64,000 bases of DNA from an uncultured Clostridia bacterium (GCA_932222125.1 CAKNZJ010000122.1:1-64000), one strand, 5' to 3'; counted from the first letter of the stretch, positions 7,672-17,047 are shown. The notes: a model not told the origin generated them from the sequence alone. Program-made: numbers and translations.

Positions 7672-8802
7672 TTATCTCCCGGCTAAAATGGGGGCAGTAG
7701 CTTGGCGAAGACGGCACCCTTGGCGGCTAAAGGCGTCTAGCGCGCTTGTGAGCAGGGACACGCCCCTTTGATCACAGACTATTTCAATATAGTTGTCCCG
7801 TCCATCCCTCAACGCGCGCGCTAAGGTCCCACCGGAAGAAAAGTCCTTCCCATCATGGGTGGAATACCACAGAACATAGCCCGCCTCCGCCAACCGCTTC
7901 TGTCCATCCTGATCCAGCCCATCTGCCTGGACTATTAAAACGGCACACCGGGCAATGGCCGCCAACAGGCGGCTCCCCTCCGCCCCTTGGTCTAGGCAAT
8001 CCTTCCAGCTCTGCCCAGACAAGGTCAGCCCCACCGTGTGCCCGGCAGCTACCAGGTTGCGTACCAAGCTGTCCCACTCTATCAGCTCCTCGGGCTGAAA
8101 TAGAAAGAGCACCCGCTCTCCCCTTGCCTCCAGCATCCGGGCCACCGTCTCTATCCGCTCTCCGCAGCGAAAGGCCAGATATACCAGCGGCCTGTCTCTC
8201 CTTCCTCCAGGCTGTACAGAGTTAACAGGCTCCTCCGTTTGCCATCCAGTGCTGATAGACTGCTGATAGCGGCGGAAATTGTCCTCTAATTGGCTGCTGG
8301 CAGCATCCACAAAAGATACGTCACTAAGGATAGCCGCCCCATTGGTCACTCGAACTAATACCCCATAGGGAGTTCGAACCAGGGAGTAGGTAATACTGCC
8401 AAAATAATTGCACACCCACACCAGCGGTAGATACACCATGCCGTTGCGTACCACTGCCCTCACCTCCAGCAGATGGTTATTTAGATCGTGGGCGGAGTTG
8501 GCCTGGGTGTCAAAAATAACGCCCATGCTGTCGTTTGACACCAGCACCGTTCGGCGACTGGTAGAGTACTGGGCACTCACCCCCAAATTGACACCGGTGG
8601 AACGGCTGGACAACATGGTATACGGAATGTGCAGTGCTCCTCCTACTGTGATGGGCATATTGCTGGCTGTTGTCTCCACCACTGTGTCGTTCACTGCCAT
8701 CAAATATATGGAGTTAGCTGCTCCGGCGGAGAAGACCTTCAATCCCAGCAATAATACCGCACACAGTACCAGCCCGACCAGTCTCTTTCCCATTCGCACC
8801 AT
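7672..8802 (-). CDS. Secreted protein with degenerate deacetylase-like C-terminal domain
   Basis: A 376-residue exported protein with signal peptide RLVGLVLCAVLLLGLKVFSAGAA. Residues about 30-160 are beta-rich with two stretches resembling copper-amine-oxidase-N / stalk repeats (NDTVVETTASNMPITVGGALHIPYTML, MVYLPLVWVCNYFGSITY). The C-terminal half has the rhythm of a NodB deacetylase (RPLVYLAFRCGE, EELIEWDSLVRNLVAAGHTVGLTLSG) but none of the catalytic Asp or H-x3-H motifs, so it is probably not a hydrolase; a wall-binding role is a guess. GGAAGGGAG precedes the ATG. It starts 15 bases after the cinA stop and is the second gene of that operon. Confidence 0.7.
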   Translation of the reverse strand: MVRMGKRLVGLVLCAVLLLGLKVFSAGAANSIYLMAVNDTVVETTASNMPITVGGALHIPYTMLSSRSTGVNLGVSAQYSTSRRTVLVSNDSMGVIFDTQANSAHDLNNHLLEVRAVVRNGMVYLPLVWVCNYFGSITYSLVRTPYGVLVRVTNGAAILSDVSFVDAASSQLEDNFRRYQQSISTGWQTEEPVNSVQPGGRRDRPLVYLAFRCGERIETVARMLEARGERVLFLFQPEELIEWDSLVRNLVAAGHTVGLTLSGQSWKDCLDQGAEGSRLLAAIARCAVLIVQADGLDQDGQKRLAEAGYVLWYSTHDGKDFSSGGTLARALRDGRDNYIEIVCDQRGVSLLTSALDAFSRQGCRLRQATAPILAGR

Positions 8803-8817
8803 AAACTGCTCCCTTCC

Positions 8818-10080
8818 TCACTGCGCTCCACTCTCCTCCAGATAATGGCGTATCATATCCAGGGCGTTGCTGGCCGCCAAATTGCGGACCCGCTCCCTGG
8901 CATAGGTAGGGCCGCTACCCAACTCCAGCCTGGTCACCCGTATCTCTCCCGGTGTAGCCAGGGCCACATAAACCAACCCTACAGGATTGTCCCGCTCGTC
9001 CCGCTCCGGCCCAGCTACTCCGGTGACCGCCACAGCGATATCACAGTCCAGAACACGCCTTGCCCCATAGGCCATGGCTCGCGCCACCTCCCCCGACACC
9101 GCTCCATGTTGATCCAGCATCTTCCGTGGAACGCCCAGTACCTGTTCCTTCACCTCATTGGTATAGCTCACCACACTCCCCTTCATTGCGGCAGACGCGC
9201 CGGGTAGGTCGGTGAGCCGCTTGGCAATAAGTCCGCCAGTACAGCTTTCCGCCGTGCCCAAGGTAAGTTTCCTGTATTTCAGCCCGTCCAACACCACCTG
9301 TTCCAGGTTGGGTACATCCGTACCATACACCCGGCGGCCCAAAAGCCGCCGTATCTCCCCCTCCACCGGGACGATAAGTTCCTCCGCCTTCGCCAGGTCA
9401 GCCGCCTTAGCGGTGATACGCAGCTCCACCTCTCCCTCCTTGGCATAGGGCGCCAGGGTTGGATTGACAAGCTGATTCATCCGTGTGCGCAGGATGGACT
9501 CCACCTCCGACTCTCCCATGCCAAATATCCGTACAACCCGGGAGTGGATGACTCCTTCCCTCAACTTAGCCAACCATGGCACCGCCCGCTCTCGAAACAT
9601 GGGAATACACTCCCCCGGCGGGCCCGGCAGCATCACCACGTAGCTTGCCCCGCTTTGAAAAGCACAGCCCGGCGCGGTTCCCCAGGCGTTATCAAGCACG
9701 GTACAGCCTTCCGGCAGCCACGCTTGCTGAAGATTATTCTGCGTCATTTCCCTGCCTATCCGGGCAAAATAGTCCCTGATTTGTTGGGCACAAGCTGGGC
9801 AAAACACCAGCTTTTTCCCAAACGCCTCTACCAGCACCTGTTTGGTCAGATCATCGCATGTTGGGCCAAGTCCCCCAGTGGTGATTAGGATATCCGCCCG
9901 GCCGCGCGCTAACTCCACCGCTTCCCGCAAACGCTTAGGATTGTCCCCCACCACCGAGTGATAGTGGACATCCAGCCCCAGCGCGGCCAGCTCCACGCTC
10001 AAATCCCTGGCGTCTGTGTTAGCAATGCTGCCCAGAAGCAGTTCGGTACCCACAGACAAAATCTCCACCGTGTGGCTCAT
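8818..10080 (-). CDS. cinA: CinA, nicotinamide-nucleotide amidohydrolase family
   Basis: About 420 residues in two domains. The N-terminal MoCF-like domain (COG1058) shows VGTELLLGSIANTD and TTGGLGPTCDD (about 68-77). The C-terminal CinA domain carries TAESCTGGLIA, SVVSYTNEVK, GAVSGEVARAMA and AVTGVAGPERD, the pattern of NMN deamidases that recycle pyridine nucleotides; the Ser of ESCTGG is the expected nucleophile. The start at 10080 is chosen because GGGGGAGG lies 8 bases before it; the longer frame from 10098 places its ATG upstream of that site. Promoter at 10115-10143. It is not beside recA here, as it often is in other bacteria. Confidence 0.93.
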   Translation of the reverse strand: MSHTVEILSVGTELLLGSIANTDARDLSVELAALGLDVHYHSVVGDNPKRLREAVELARGRADILITTGGLGPTCDDLTKQVLVEAFGKKLVFCPACAQQIRDYFARIGREMTQNNLQQAWLPEGCTVLDNAWGTAPGCAFQSGASYVVMLPGPPGECIPMFRERAVPWLAKLREGVIHSRVVRIFGMGESEVESILRTRMNQLVNPTLAPYAKEGEVELRITAKAADLAKAEELIVPVEGEIRRLLGRRVYGTDVPNLEQVVLDGLKYRKLTLGTAESCTGGLIAKRLTDLPGASAAMKGSVVSYTNEVKEQVLGVPRKMLDQHGAVSGEVARAMAYGARRVLDCDIAVAVTGVAGPERDERDNPVGLVYVALATPGEIRVTRLELGSGPTYARERVRNLAASNALDMIRHYLEESGAQ

Positions 10081-10114
10081 CCCAAATACCTCCCCCATCG
10101 CGCTGTTTTGTTAT

Positions 10115-10143
10115 ATTCTATTGACTGGCCCGGCAGCTGTCAA
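10115..10143 (-). promoter_or_regulatory. Promoter of the cinA operon
   Basis: On the minus strand: TTGACA, 17 bases, TAGAAT. It is back to back with the plus-strand promoter at 10156. Confidence 0.75.
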
Positions 10144-10155
10144 GCGGTTTAGAGA

Positions 10156-10184
10156 TTGACAGCTGCTGAAAAATTGGGTACAAT
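10156..10184 (+). promoter_or_regulatory. Consensus promoter ahead of the tRNA-Arg relic
   Basis: TTGACA, 17 bases, TACAAT. The same boxes and spacing recur in front of the intact tRNA at 10290. It reads into a broken tRNA sequence, so it looks like a stranded tRNA promoter. Confidence 0.75.
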
Positions 10185-10210
10185 ACTAATTACGAGTGGG
10201 CCAATATCAT

Positions 10211-10253
10211 ACGCCCTTGTAACTCAGCAGGACGAAGCAACTGCCTCCTATAG
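10211..10253 (+). pseudogene. 5' remnant of a tRNA-Arg(CCT)
   Basis: ACGCCCT...AACTCAGCAGGACG...AGCAACTGCCTCCTA aligns by eye with the 5' half of a tRNA-Arg: acceptor-like ACGCCCT, a D-arm with AGCAGGACG loop, then ACTGC and the CTCCTA anticodon loop. The sequence loses tRNA character right after the anticodon loop, and there is no matching 3' half or CCA. Stem pairs are already damaged. An intact tRNA-Arg with the same anticodon stands 85 bases downstream, suggesting replacement or a recombination scar. Confidence 0.6.
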
Positions 10254-10289
10254 AAAGTATTATAACACACACCTAAGAAAAAAAGGCGA

Positions 10290-10318
10290 TTGACAAAAAT
10301 TTTAATTACAAGTACAAT
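10290..10318 (+). promoter_or_regulatory. Promoter of tRNA-Arg
   Basis: TTGACA, 17 bases, TACAAT, 20 bases before the first tRNA base. Confidence 0.85.
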
Positions 10319-10337
10319 TTTAATAGTATTTTTAAAT

Positions 10338-10414
10338 GTCGCTATAGCTCAGCTGGATAGAGCGACCGCCTCCTAAGCGGTAGGCCGGAGGTTCGAATCC
10401 TCTTAGCGACGCCA
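10338..10414 (+). tRNA. tRNA-Arg (anticodon CCT)
   Basis: A full cloverleaf: acceptor GTCGCTA with TAGCGAC, D-arm GCTC-AGCTGGATA-GAGC, anticodon stem ACCGC/GCGGT with loop CTCCTAA (anticodon CCT at 10372-10374, reads AGG), T-arm GGAGG-TTCGAAT-CCTCT with one imperfect pair, discriminator G and an encoded CCA. It has its own promoter and terminator. Confidence 0.95.
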
Positions 10415-10415
10415 A

Positions 10416-10466
10416 AAGAACCGCCGAAAACCCTGTAAAGCCAAGGTTTTCGGCGGTTCTTATTTT
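10416..10466 (+). terminator. Terminator of tRNA-Arg
   Basis: A 17-base perfect stem (AAGAACCGCCGAAAACC and its complement), 12-base loop, then TATTTT. Confidence 0.9.
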
Positions 10467-10880
10467 CCAAGAAAAATCGGACAGGTAGCAAAGTACGATT
10501 AGCAAAAGCCTTTTCTGCTAATCAGACACACCGGAGGAAAGTCGAACTTAAATGTTCTGATTTTCATTCCGGTGGCCATCGGATCCTCCCGCTTTTACAA
10601 CGATGATGCCCACGTTCATTGATAAGTCATTTCTATATTATCTGGACACCTGTGGCGGTAGAATAGCGAAAGTTACTGAATGGCATCGTGGGGCCCAATT
10701 GGGCCGTGTGGCATATTGTGGCTTTGGGGAAACCAGCTTCACCAGAAATATTTGCGGTGGATTCCAGAGACAGTCACTGTGCAGTAAAGACACCCATTGT
10801 TTTGACAAGGTTAACATCCACCGAATCGTTCTTTTTGCAAACACGCCGCCTATACTGCAAACACAAACAGAAATGTAAAA
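10467..10880. other. Gene-free stretch downstream of tRNA-Arg
   Basis: About 410 bases with no convincing gene. Frames up to 91 codons are open on both strands but have no ribosome binding site, no recognised domain and no typical start context. Lying between a tRNA and a secreted-enzyme gene, it may be leftover integration debris, but no integrase piece or copy of the tRNA 3' end was found by eye. Confidence 0.4.
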
Positions 10881-10924
10881 AAATATCCCCTGTGCGGTTA
10901 TAACCGCACAGGGGATATTTTCTT
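10881..10924. terminator. Very strong bidirectional terminator after the sialidase gene
   Basis: A 40-base perfect palindrome (20-base arms, 10881-10920), flanked by AAAAAA on the left and TTTT on the right. It lies 38 bases past the minus-strand sialidase stop. Confidence 0.9.
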
Positions 10925-10961
10925 ATCAAAGGATCTCTGTTCCAATCATCGACCCTATTAC

Positions 10962-13900
10962 CTATGAATTGGCGAACCACGCCGGGAATAGAAACCCTAA
11001 GATTGCCTGTATCACGTCTCCAGGAGTGATCTCATTAGGCTTCTGGCTGATATCAACGTCGCCCAGAAGCGTGTACAAGGTTTTGGACGCCTCATTAATC
11101 TGGGCCTGAGCTGCCATAGCCTGTGCCTTGACGGCATCACGGTCCACACCAGTATAGGCAGTTTGGATATGCATCGCCTGGGTGCAAAATTCAGGCACCT
11201 CAATGCCGACTGCTTCAGCCGCCGCGATCAGGTTACCCAGCCCCACGTTGCTAACGTTGTAGGTGTAGGATAATATCCTCTCCTGGTAGAGGTTCAGACT
11301 CTTTCCACCGTTGTTCATAATCCAGCCATTCCCATTACACCAGAGGGACTTGCCATCAGCATCAATCTGGTAGCTGCCACCATTGCGGGTGATAGTAAAG
11401 GCTGTGGGCGTATCCTGCAGCGCCAACTGAGACCCGCTGGCAGTATTCGTCAAGTACTTCCCAGGGTTTGCCACGGACTCAATCGTCCACGTACCATCAT
11501 TCTGCCGCGCAAAGCGCCACAAGTGAGCCGTGAAGCAACTCAAAAGAGAGATGCCACCATCGCTGTTTTCGTCGCATCGGCACTGGTCTGTGGCGACACT
11601 GCCCTCTGCACCGTGCATGACCCGGCTGCCGCCAATGCCGGGCGCAGGATCACGGATCACATACACCCCCTCCACCAGATCGTCGGTGAACCTGGGATAG
11701 TCCCTTGAGTCGCACAAGGTGATCTGGCTCATGTACTCTTCAGGCAAAGTGACGGTCTCATCGTCCTGAACAACGAATGTCCAGCCGGGCAGGAGCCTCT
11801 CAAAGTCAATGGAAATACAAGGAATCTGGTACCTGCCGACATTGTATTCTACCAGGTCACAAACCTCATTGCGATAGCTGCCGTCAGGGTTCCGCAGCTG
11901 AGCCAGGCAGGAGTAGGAGAAACTAGAATCCGACTTATCGGGGGTATAGGTGCCGATGAGATAATCGTCATTATTCAGCCAGGTAACCTCATTGGTTTCC
12001 GCATCAATAGAACCAATGCGTACCACACCGTAATAACGCTGGTGGCGTGAGTAGGAGCCCATAATCAAGTTCTCATATACCCTGCCCTCCGGGCTGATCA
12101 GACGACCCTCCAGGTTGATGAAGGAGACCATGCAACCGTTTCCGGGATTCTGGGATTGCAGCGCGGGATCCATTTGATATGGGCCCCAGCTCACACCGCC
12201 ATCCCTGCTGTCGGTATAGCTGATGTAGTTTTTCGTGTTGCGGGAATACATCCGCAGGTTCCCGTCGGGTAGGATCACAATCTGGGACTCACTGCTCTTA
12301 CCGGTGCCGTTTAGCTGAGTAGTGCGCTCCCCGCGCTGCCAGGTTTGGCCATTGTCATCGGAATAGACAACGCTGGCCAACTCGTTACCGGTTCCGTTGT
12401 CATACAGCGGGAATATGATGCGCTCCCTGCCATTTACTGTGGCGATCGTACCACGGCCCGGGCCGACACCAGTGAAGCGCTCACCCGGTTTCTTCACGTT
12501 GATGAAAGTGGGGTCACTCCACTCCAGGCCGCTGTCTGTGACCGTCGCGCTGCGGATCATGAGATAGAATGTGCAAGGGACCTTCCACTCGGACTGGAGG
12601 TAGAACAGGTTGTTGTGGATAAAGTTGCTGCTGCCTATCTGCCGGGCCAGTACGGGCTTGACGCCTTCCCTGCCATAGTCGTAGTAGGTGTTGGCAAAGG
12701 CGTCTGCATAATAGCCCGTAGTCCAATCGTTCGCCTGGGCACGAATGGGATAGAGTGTGAGCATCTTGCCCTCTACCTCTTTGACCTCGCCGGCATTGGG
12801 ATTGTTCAGGTCCACATAATAGTCGTAGCTGTAATCCCCTCTTTCGGGATGATAAGTTGCTTCGGTTATATCTGGGATATGCCCCACCAACACCCGGCCC
12901 TGGCTGTCAAAGCCAGAGATAGCAGGGTTGCTGGTCGGAATCATCCGGTTGCCGCCCATGTTCCCGCCATAGGCCGGGGTGGCGTCTACAATCATCCATA
13001 CCTTGCCGTCACCGCCCTCCACAAAGGCCGGATCGATAAAGGCCGCGCTGGATTTTCCGCTGGAGGTCGAGGCGTGGTCGGCAAAGTAGTTGACAACCTC
13101 CCAGTTCCAGACTTCTCCATCATCCTTGGAAATGGACACGATTGTATCAATATTGTTGGGGTTATCACCAGTGCCACGCCAGCGAATGTCAGACGAAGCT
13201 ATGATCCAACCGTTTTTCAGTGTAATCAGGGAGGGAATGCGGAAATAGCTGTTGGTATCCGTATGCACCAGCGGATTACCAACGCTGACGCCACTGAAGT
13301 GGGTTTGAGCCATCGTAAGCTCCACCTCGGTCTCCCTGTAGAGGCTCACCGTGTATGCCCCTGTGCTGGCCTTCCAACTATTTCCCCAGCAGATATAGTA
13401 TGTGGTACCGTTACTGTTCCACGTCAACTGGTATCCGCCCTCTACCTGAACTGCAGTAAAGGCCGTGGGAGTATCGGACAAAGAAAGCGTACCTACACCG
13501 CCGTTGAGATATTTACCTGCCGCGGTACCATACTGCACCTGGAAGGTATAGCCCCCTTCGGCTACCGCGACCTTTAGGCGGTGCTCATCATGGTCAACCG
13601 TAAGCTTTTCACCACCGGGGACGTCTCCTTCATGAATCTGGCACTGGTCAATCTTGAGCGCGTCGCCACTCACGTGCGGATGGATAACGCGATGGCGAGC
13701 TGAGTTGGTGGTGGTAGCCGCAATCGCATAGGTCCCCTCTTCCAAGGCTCCAGAAACCTTTTGATACTCATAGGCCGTAAGCTCCTCTGGAGCGGTGACC
13801 CCAACATTCGCGTAGAGATAGATGGGGGTGGTTAATGCAGTAGTCATCGGGCACCAGAAGTCGGTATTGCCGTTAGGTGCAAATGTACCGCTGTCACCAG

Positions 13901-16853
13901 CTTTATTAAACGCCAATTTTCTGCCACCACTACCATTGTCGGTCTTGATGGTAAACGCCCCGTTTTCGTCTGCGCTTACCACCAGATTTTTGCTTGTTGT
14001 GCTGAACGTAGTCGGTGGGTTACCTACATTCATACTCAGATAATGCTGACCCGACTTGAATGAATACTTGCCATCGTTCTGGTTGGCAGTGAAATGAAGC
14101 GCTTCCAAGCTCTCCGGGTTTTCCTCGCTGTTAAGATAGTCCAAAACAATCGCTCCGCCGCTATCTACTGATATCTCAACAGCGCGGTTATGTGGGCTGT
14201 AATCACCGGAGAATGTGTCCGCATTTCCATCATTGGAGTACAACGCATAGACTTTGCCATCAGAGGCCTTGGTAAGGATCAAATACTGCTGGTTGTCCAC
14301 CAAGTCGTTGGTACTGGAAACCTTATGATAACCAGCCTGCTCCAGCTTTGCAAGGATATCAACCGGGACAGCCGGTTCCTTCCCTGTATTGATCGTTTGC
14401 TCTCCAAATGTCACCGTCTTTGCCGCACTGGTGCTCACAGCAGTCACGCTTACACTGTACAATCCGTTGGGAGCAGACAGTTCAGCCGTCTCCCCTACCT
14501 CGACCGTGACAGACCATGTCTGGCCATCTTTCGTGGCAGACATGGTAGTCTGACCGTAACCAGGTATGGGAGCTAGGCGCAATGTGGTGGTATTGCCTTC
14601 AGTTGTCCAAGTTACCTCAGGAACTGTGGCCGAGGTTTCCGGAGTGGTCGCCACATAGTCCAGATTTGTGATGGGATTATCCTCGTTCCACAGGCCGATG
14701 GCCTTGATGAACATCTTTGCCATGGCCAACTGCCCCAGTGCACCGGGATGAAGTGTGTCACCGTAAAGTATCTGACCAGCAGGGCCCGAGCTTGCGCTCC
14801 AAGGATAGTCACGGACTGCGGCCTGCATCCCAGTGTACTGGTCGATGTAAATACAGCCGTTCGTCTCTGCAACATCCTTCATCACATTGCAGTATTCCTC
14901 TATGTTTGGGTGGTTTCTGGTCCAATGTCCGCTGGGAGAGCGCAGAATAATAACGGCATCCCCGTTCTTCGCCCTGACAGCGTCGATAATCGTTTGCAGG
15001 TTTGCACGGTAGACACTCTGTGCAATTTGGTTATTGCTGCTGTCATTTGTCCCCAGCATGATCGAAACCACATCAGGAACGTACTGGTTTAGCCGGTACT
15101 GGATGCTTCTGTAGGTGCTGGTGGTGGTTGCTCCGGACACGGCGGTGTTAATAACCACATCCCGGGGCCGTCCCAACAGATCCAGATACTTGTCAAAGGT
15201 CTGGGACACAGAGTCGTAGCCCTTTGTCCACAGTGCGCCGTGGGTGATGGAATCACCCATGAACAGCCAGGTCACAGGCTCCTCACGCTCCATTAACGCG
15301 GCAATTTCCTGCTGCTGCTGGGTGAGCACAGGCGCAGAGGTACCAGTGCCCACAGTGCCATAGGTAGTCTTGTACTGCGTAGAGCCGTTAACAGAGCGGA
15401 CAATCAGTGTATAGCTCTGACCCTCAGTCAACCCAGTGATCGTGGCCGTGCCAGAGACAGCAGTTCCACTGACCGTGACGCCGCTCTCCAGCCTCAACTT
15501 ATAGGTGAACTGGCTGACACCATTGAGGCTGACGGTCATAGTGCCGTCCGGCGTAAAAGCTACTGTGGGAACCTTCTGAGTGTCATATACAGCAGGCCGC
15601 TCCGCCTCCGTAAACGTTGCGACTCCCTGACCGCATGGGTAGTTTACTGTAGAACCATAGGTGTGCTGCGCGAACTGCTCACCCAGCTTATAGTGACCTG
15701 CCGCGTTAGGCTGACCGTTGGTGAGCTCTATGTCAGTCAGGATATGGTCGATGACGACAATACGGCGGCACTTGTTAGAATCGCCGGCATACTTGGCAAC
15801 AGCTGCAGCTGCAGTCGCAGCCCCCACTCCGTTTAGGGTCTGGATCACTGCAAAGCCATTGTTTGACCGCAGCGCAAGGGCTTGATCGATGAAAGATTTC
15901 AGATCGGCCTCCAAATCCCCAGCCTCCACCATATAGGCCACAGCCCGGGGATTAAAGTCAGCAACCAGCGCTTGCCAGCCTTCTGCGCTTACAATTTCTT
16001 TTAAAGTCAGGCCTTCCCGGGCGGTGTTGATGGTGTAGCGTTGGCGACCATTTTCACCGCCATTGTTCTGCCACCGCACATACTCCTCAAAGTGCCCCAC
16101 AAAGTTGCGCTTGCCCTGAGTCTGACTGAAGCCACCCTCCACATTCCTACCGCCAGTGAAGACCCAGGTGTTGTCCGGGGCGGTGGTAAACATATCAGAG
16201 ATGGCTTCGCCCTGCCGCACTTCAGTTTCCCACCAAATGTAGTAGGAACCATCATTATTTTCCCGATCAACCGGGGTGATGTAGAAATAGGCCGGTTCGC
16301 CGGTCATGGCAAGCTGAGTGCCACTGGCCGTCTGGGTCAGGTATTTCCCGGTGCCGATGTTTTGGATAGTGTAGGCCCTCTTCTCTGCATAATACCGGAA
16401 TCGGAACAGGTGAGCTGAACCATGACCAACGGTAACATTTTCGGTAGTACCCACCCCTTCTGCTCTGCACTGGTTGGTTATGCCGTTTCCTGCGTGCATT
16501 GCACGGATAGCAGAATGATCCCTGGGTGCGGGGTCAACAATCATGTAAACGCCGGAATTGATGCCATCCTTGTCCAATATAGCTAGTTCAGGGGCATTAC
16601 TACTATCGGAAAGTTGGTCGGTTTCACCGTCATAACGGAAAAGCCAGAGTGCCGCCTGGGTATAGTCGCCATCCCAGCCCCTGCCGCTGAAATCAAGGTA
16701 GCGCTGCGCCATGCCTGGGGTTTTCTCGTGATATTCGATTTGTTCATTCCTGGTGTCTGCATCCATCTCCATCGCTATAGCGACAGGGGACAGTGGGAGC
16801 ACCATACAGACGGACAGAAACAGGGCCACCAATTGCGTCCAATTTTTCTTCAT
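10962..16853 (-). CDS. Giant secreted sialidase with SGNH esterase domain
   Basis: A 1963-residue exported protein with signal peptide at residues 1-27 (VALFLSVCMVLPLSPVAIA). Domain order: beta-module A about 98-195; central region to 500 with a short Ig-like piece; SGNH/GDSL hydrolase about 525-722 with GDS (533-535), GTND (601-604) and catalytic DTLHP (699-703); beta-rich linkers 740-1030; module B about 1038-1175; six-bladed GH33 sialidase about 1195-1690 with FRIP (1204-1207) and Asp boxes SKDDGEVW (1242), SDDNGQTW (1498), SRDGGVSW (1549); module C about 1727-1860, close to module A. The SGNH domain suits a sialate O-acetylesterase, which would strip acetyl groups before the sialidase cuts mucin glycans. 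The C-terminus has no LPXTG motif. Promoter near 17019. Confidence 0.9.
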   Translation of the reverse strand: MKKNWTQLVALFLSVCMVLPLSPVAIAMEMDADTRNEQIEYHEKTPGMAQRYLDFSGRGWDGDYTQAALWLFRYDGETDQLSDSSNAPELAILDKDGINSGVYMIVDPAPRDHSAIRAMHAGNGITNQCRAEGVGTTENVTVGHGSAHLFRFRYYAEKRAYTIQNIGTGKYLTQTASGTQLAMTGEPAYFYITPVDRENNDGSYYIWWETEVRQGEAISDMFTTAPDNTWVFTGGRNVEGGFSQTQGKRNFVGHFEEYVRWQNNGGENGRQRYTINTAREGLTLKEIVSAEGWQALVADFNPRAVAYMVEAGDLEADLKSFIDQALALRSNNGFAVIQTLNGVGAATAAAAVAKYAGDSNKCRRIVVIDHILTDIELTNGQPNAAGHYKLGEQFAQHTYGSTVNYPCGQGVATFTEAERPAVYDTQKVPTVAFTPDGTMTVSLNGVSQFTYKLRLESGVTVSGTAVSGTATITGLTEGQSYTLIVRSVNGSTQYKTTYGTVGTGTSAPVLTQQQQEIAALMEREEPVTWLFMGDSITHGALWTKGYDSVSQTFDKYLDLLGRPRDVVINTAVSGATTTSTYRSIQYRLNQYVPDVVSIMLGTNDSSNNQIAQSVYRANLQTIIDAVRAKNGDAVIILRSPSGHWTRNHPNIEEYCNVMKDVAETNGCIYIDQYTGMQAAVRDYPWSASSGPAGQILYGDTLHPGALGQLAMAKMFIKAIGLWNEDNPITNLDYVATTPETSATVPEVTWTTEGNTTTLRLAPIPGYGQTTMSATKDGQTWSVTVEVGETAELSAPNGLYSVSVTAVSTSAAKTVTFGEQTINTGKEPAVPVDILAKLEQAGYHKVSSTNDLVDNQQYLILTKASDGKVYALYSNDGNADTFSGDYSPHNRAVEISVDSGGAIVLDYLNSEENPESLEALHFTANQNDGKYSFKSGQHYLSMNVGNPPTTFSTTSKNLVVSADENGAFTIKTDNGSGGRKLAFNKAGDSGTFAPNGNTDFWCPMTTALTTPIYLYANVGVTAPEELTAYEYQKVSGALEEGTYAIAATTTNSARHRVIHPHVSGDALKIDQCQIHEGDVPGGEKLTVDHDEHRLKVAVAEGGYTFQVQYGTAAGKYLNGGVGTLSLSDTPTAFTAVQVEGGYQLTWNSNGTTYYICWGNSWKASTGAYTVSLYRETEVELTMAQTHFSGVSVGNPLVHTDTNSYFRIPSLITLKNGWIIASSDIRWRGTGDNPNNIDTIVSISKDDGEVWNWEVVNYFADHASTSSGKSSAAFIDPAFVEGGDGKVWMIVDATPAYGGNMGGNRMIPTSNPAISGFDSQGRVLVGHIPDITEATYHPERGDYSYDYYVDLNNPNAGEVKEVEGKMLTLYPIRAQANDWTTGYYADAFANTYYDYGREGVKPVLARQIGSSNFIHNNLFYLQSEWKVPCTFYLMIRSATVTDSGLEWSDPTFINVKKPGERFTGVGPGRGTIATVNGRERIIFPLYDNGTGNELASVVYSDDNGQTWQRGERTTQLNGTGKSSESQIVILPDGNLRMYSRNTKNYISYTDSRDGGVSWGPYQMDPALQSQNPGNGCMVSFINLEGRLISPEGRVYENLIMGSYSRHQRYYGVVRIGSIDAETNEVTWLNNDDYLIGTYTPDKSDSSFSYSCLAQLRNPDGSYRNEVCDLVEYNVGRYQIPCISIDFERLLPGWTFVVQDDETVTLPEEYMSQITLCDSRDYPRFTDDLVEGVYVIRDPAPGIGGSRVMHGAEGSVATDQCRCDENSDGGISLLSCFTAHLWRFARQNDGTWTIESVANPGKYLTNTASGSQLALQDTPTAFTITRNGGSYQIDADGKSLWCNGNGWIMNNGGKSLNLYQERILSYTYNVSNVGLGNLIAAAEAVGIEVPEFCTQAMHIQTAYTGVDRDAVKAQAMAAQAQINEASKTLYTLLGDVDISQKPNEITPGDVIQAILGFLFPAWFANS

Positions 16854-17018
16854 TTCTTTTCATTCTTCCTCTCTTAATGTAATGCATTTATCCGTTTTTA
16901 TGTGATTTCCGTCCTGCGATATCAACACTCAGCCCCCTTTTCTATATCTTCTATTTGGCTTCCAGCTTGTTACCGCATATCCTCACCACAGGTTCATACA
17001 GCACATAGTTTCTCTTTT

Positions 17019-17047
17019 ATTTTATCAAAACAAAAAATCGTTTTCAA
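17019..17047 (-). promoter_or_regulatory. Likely promoter of the sialidase gene
   Basis: On the minus strand: TTGAAA, 17 bases, TAAAAT, leaving an untranslated leader of about 160 bases. The surroundings are AT-rich, so chance matches are likelier here. Confidence 0.5.

Noticed and set aside
10467..10880. Integrase or transposase remnant after the tRNA
   Set aside because: Suspected from position, but no recognisable recombinase motif was found in any frame.
12345..13577. 410-codon plus-strand frame inside the sialidase region
   Set aside because: Antisense to the Asp-box region of the sialidase; no ribosome binding site or known motif.
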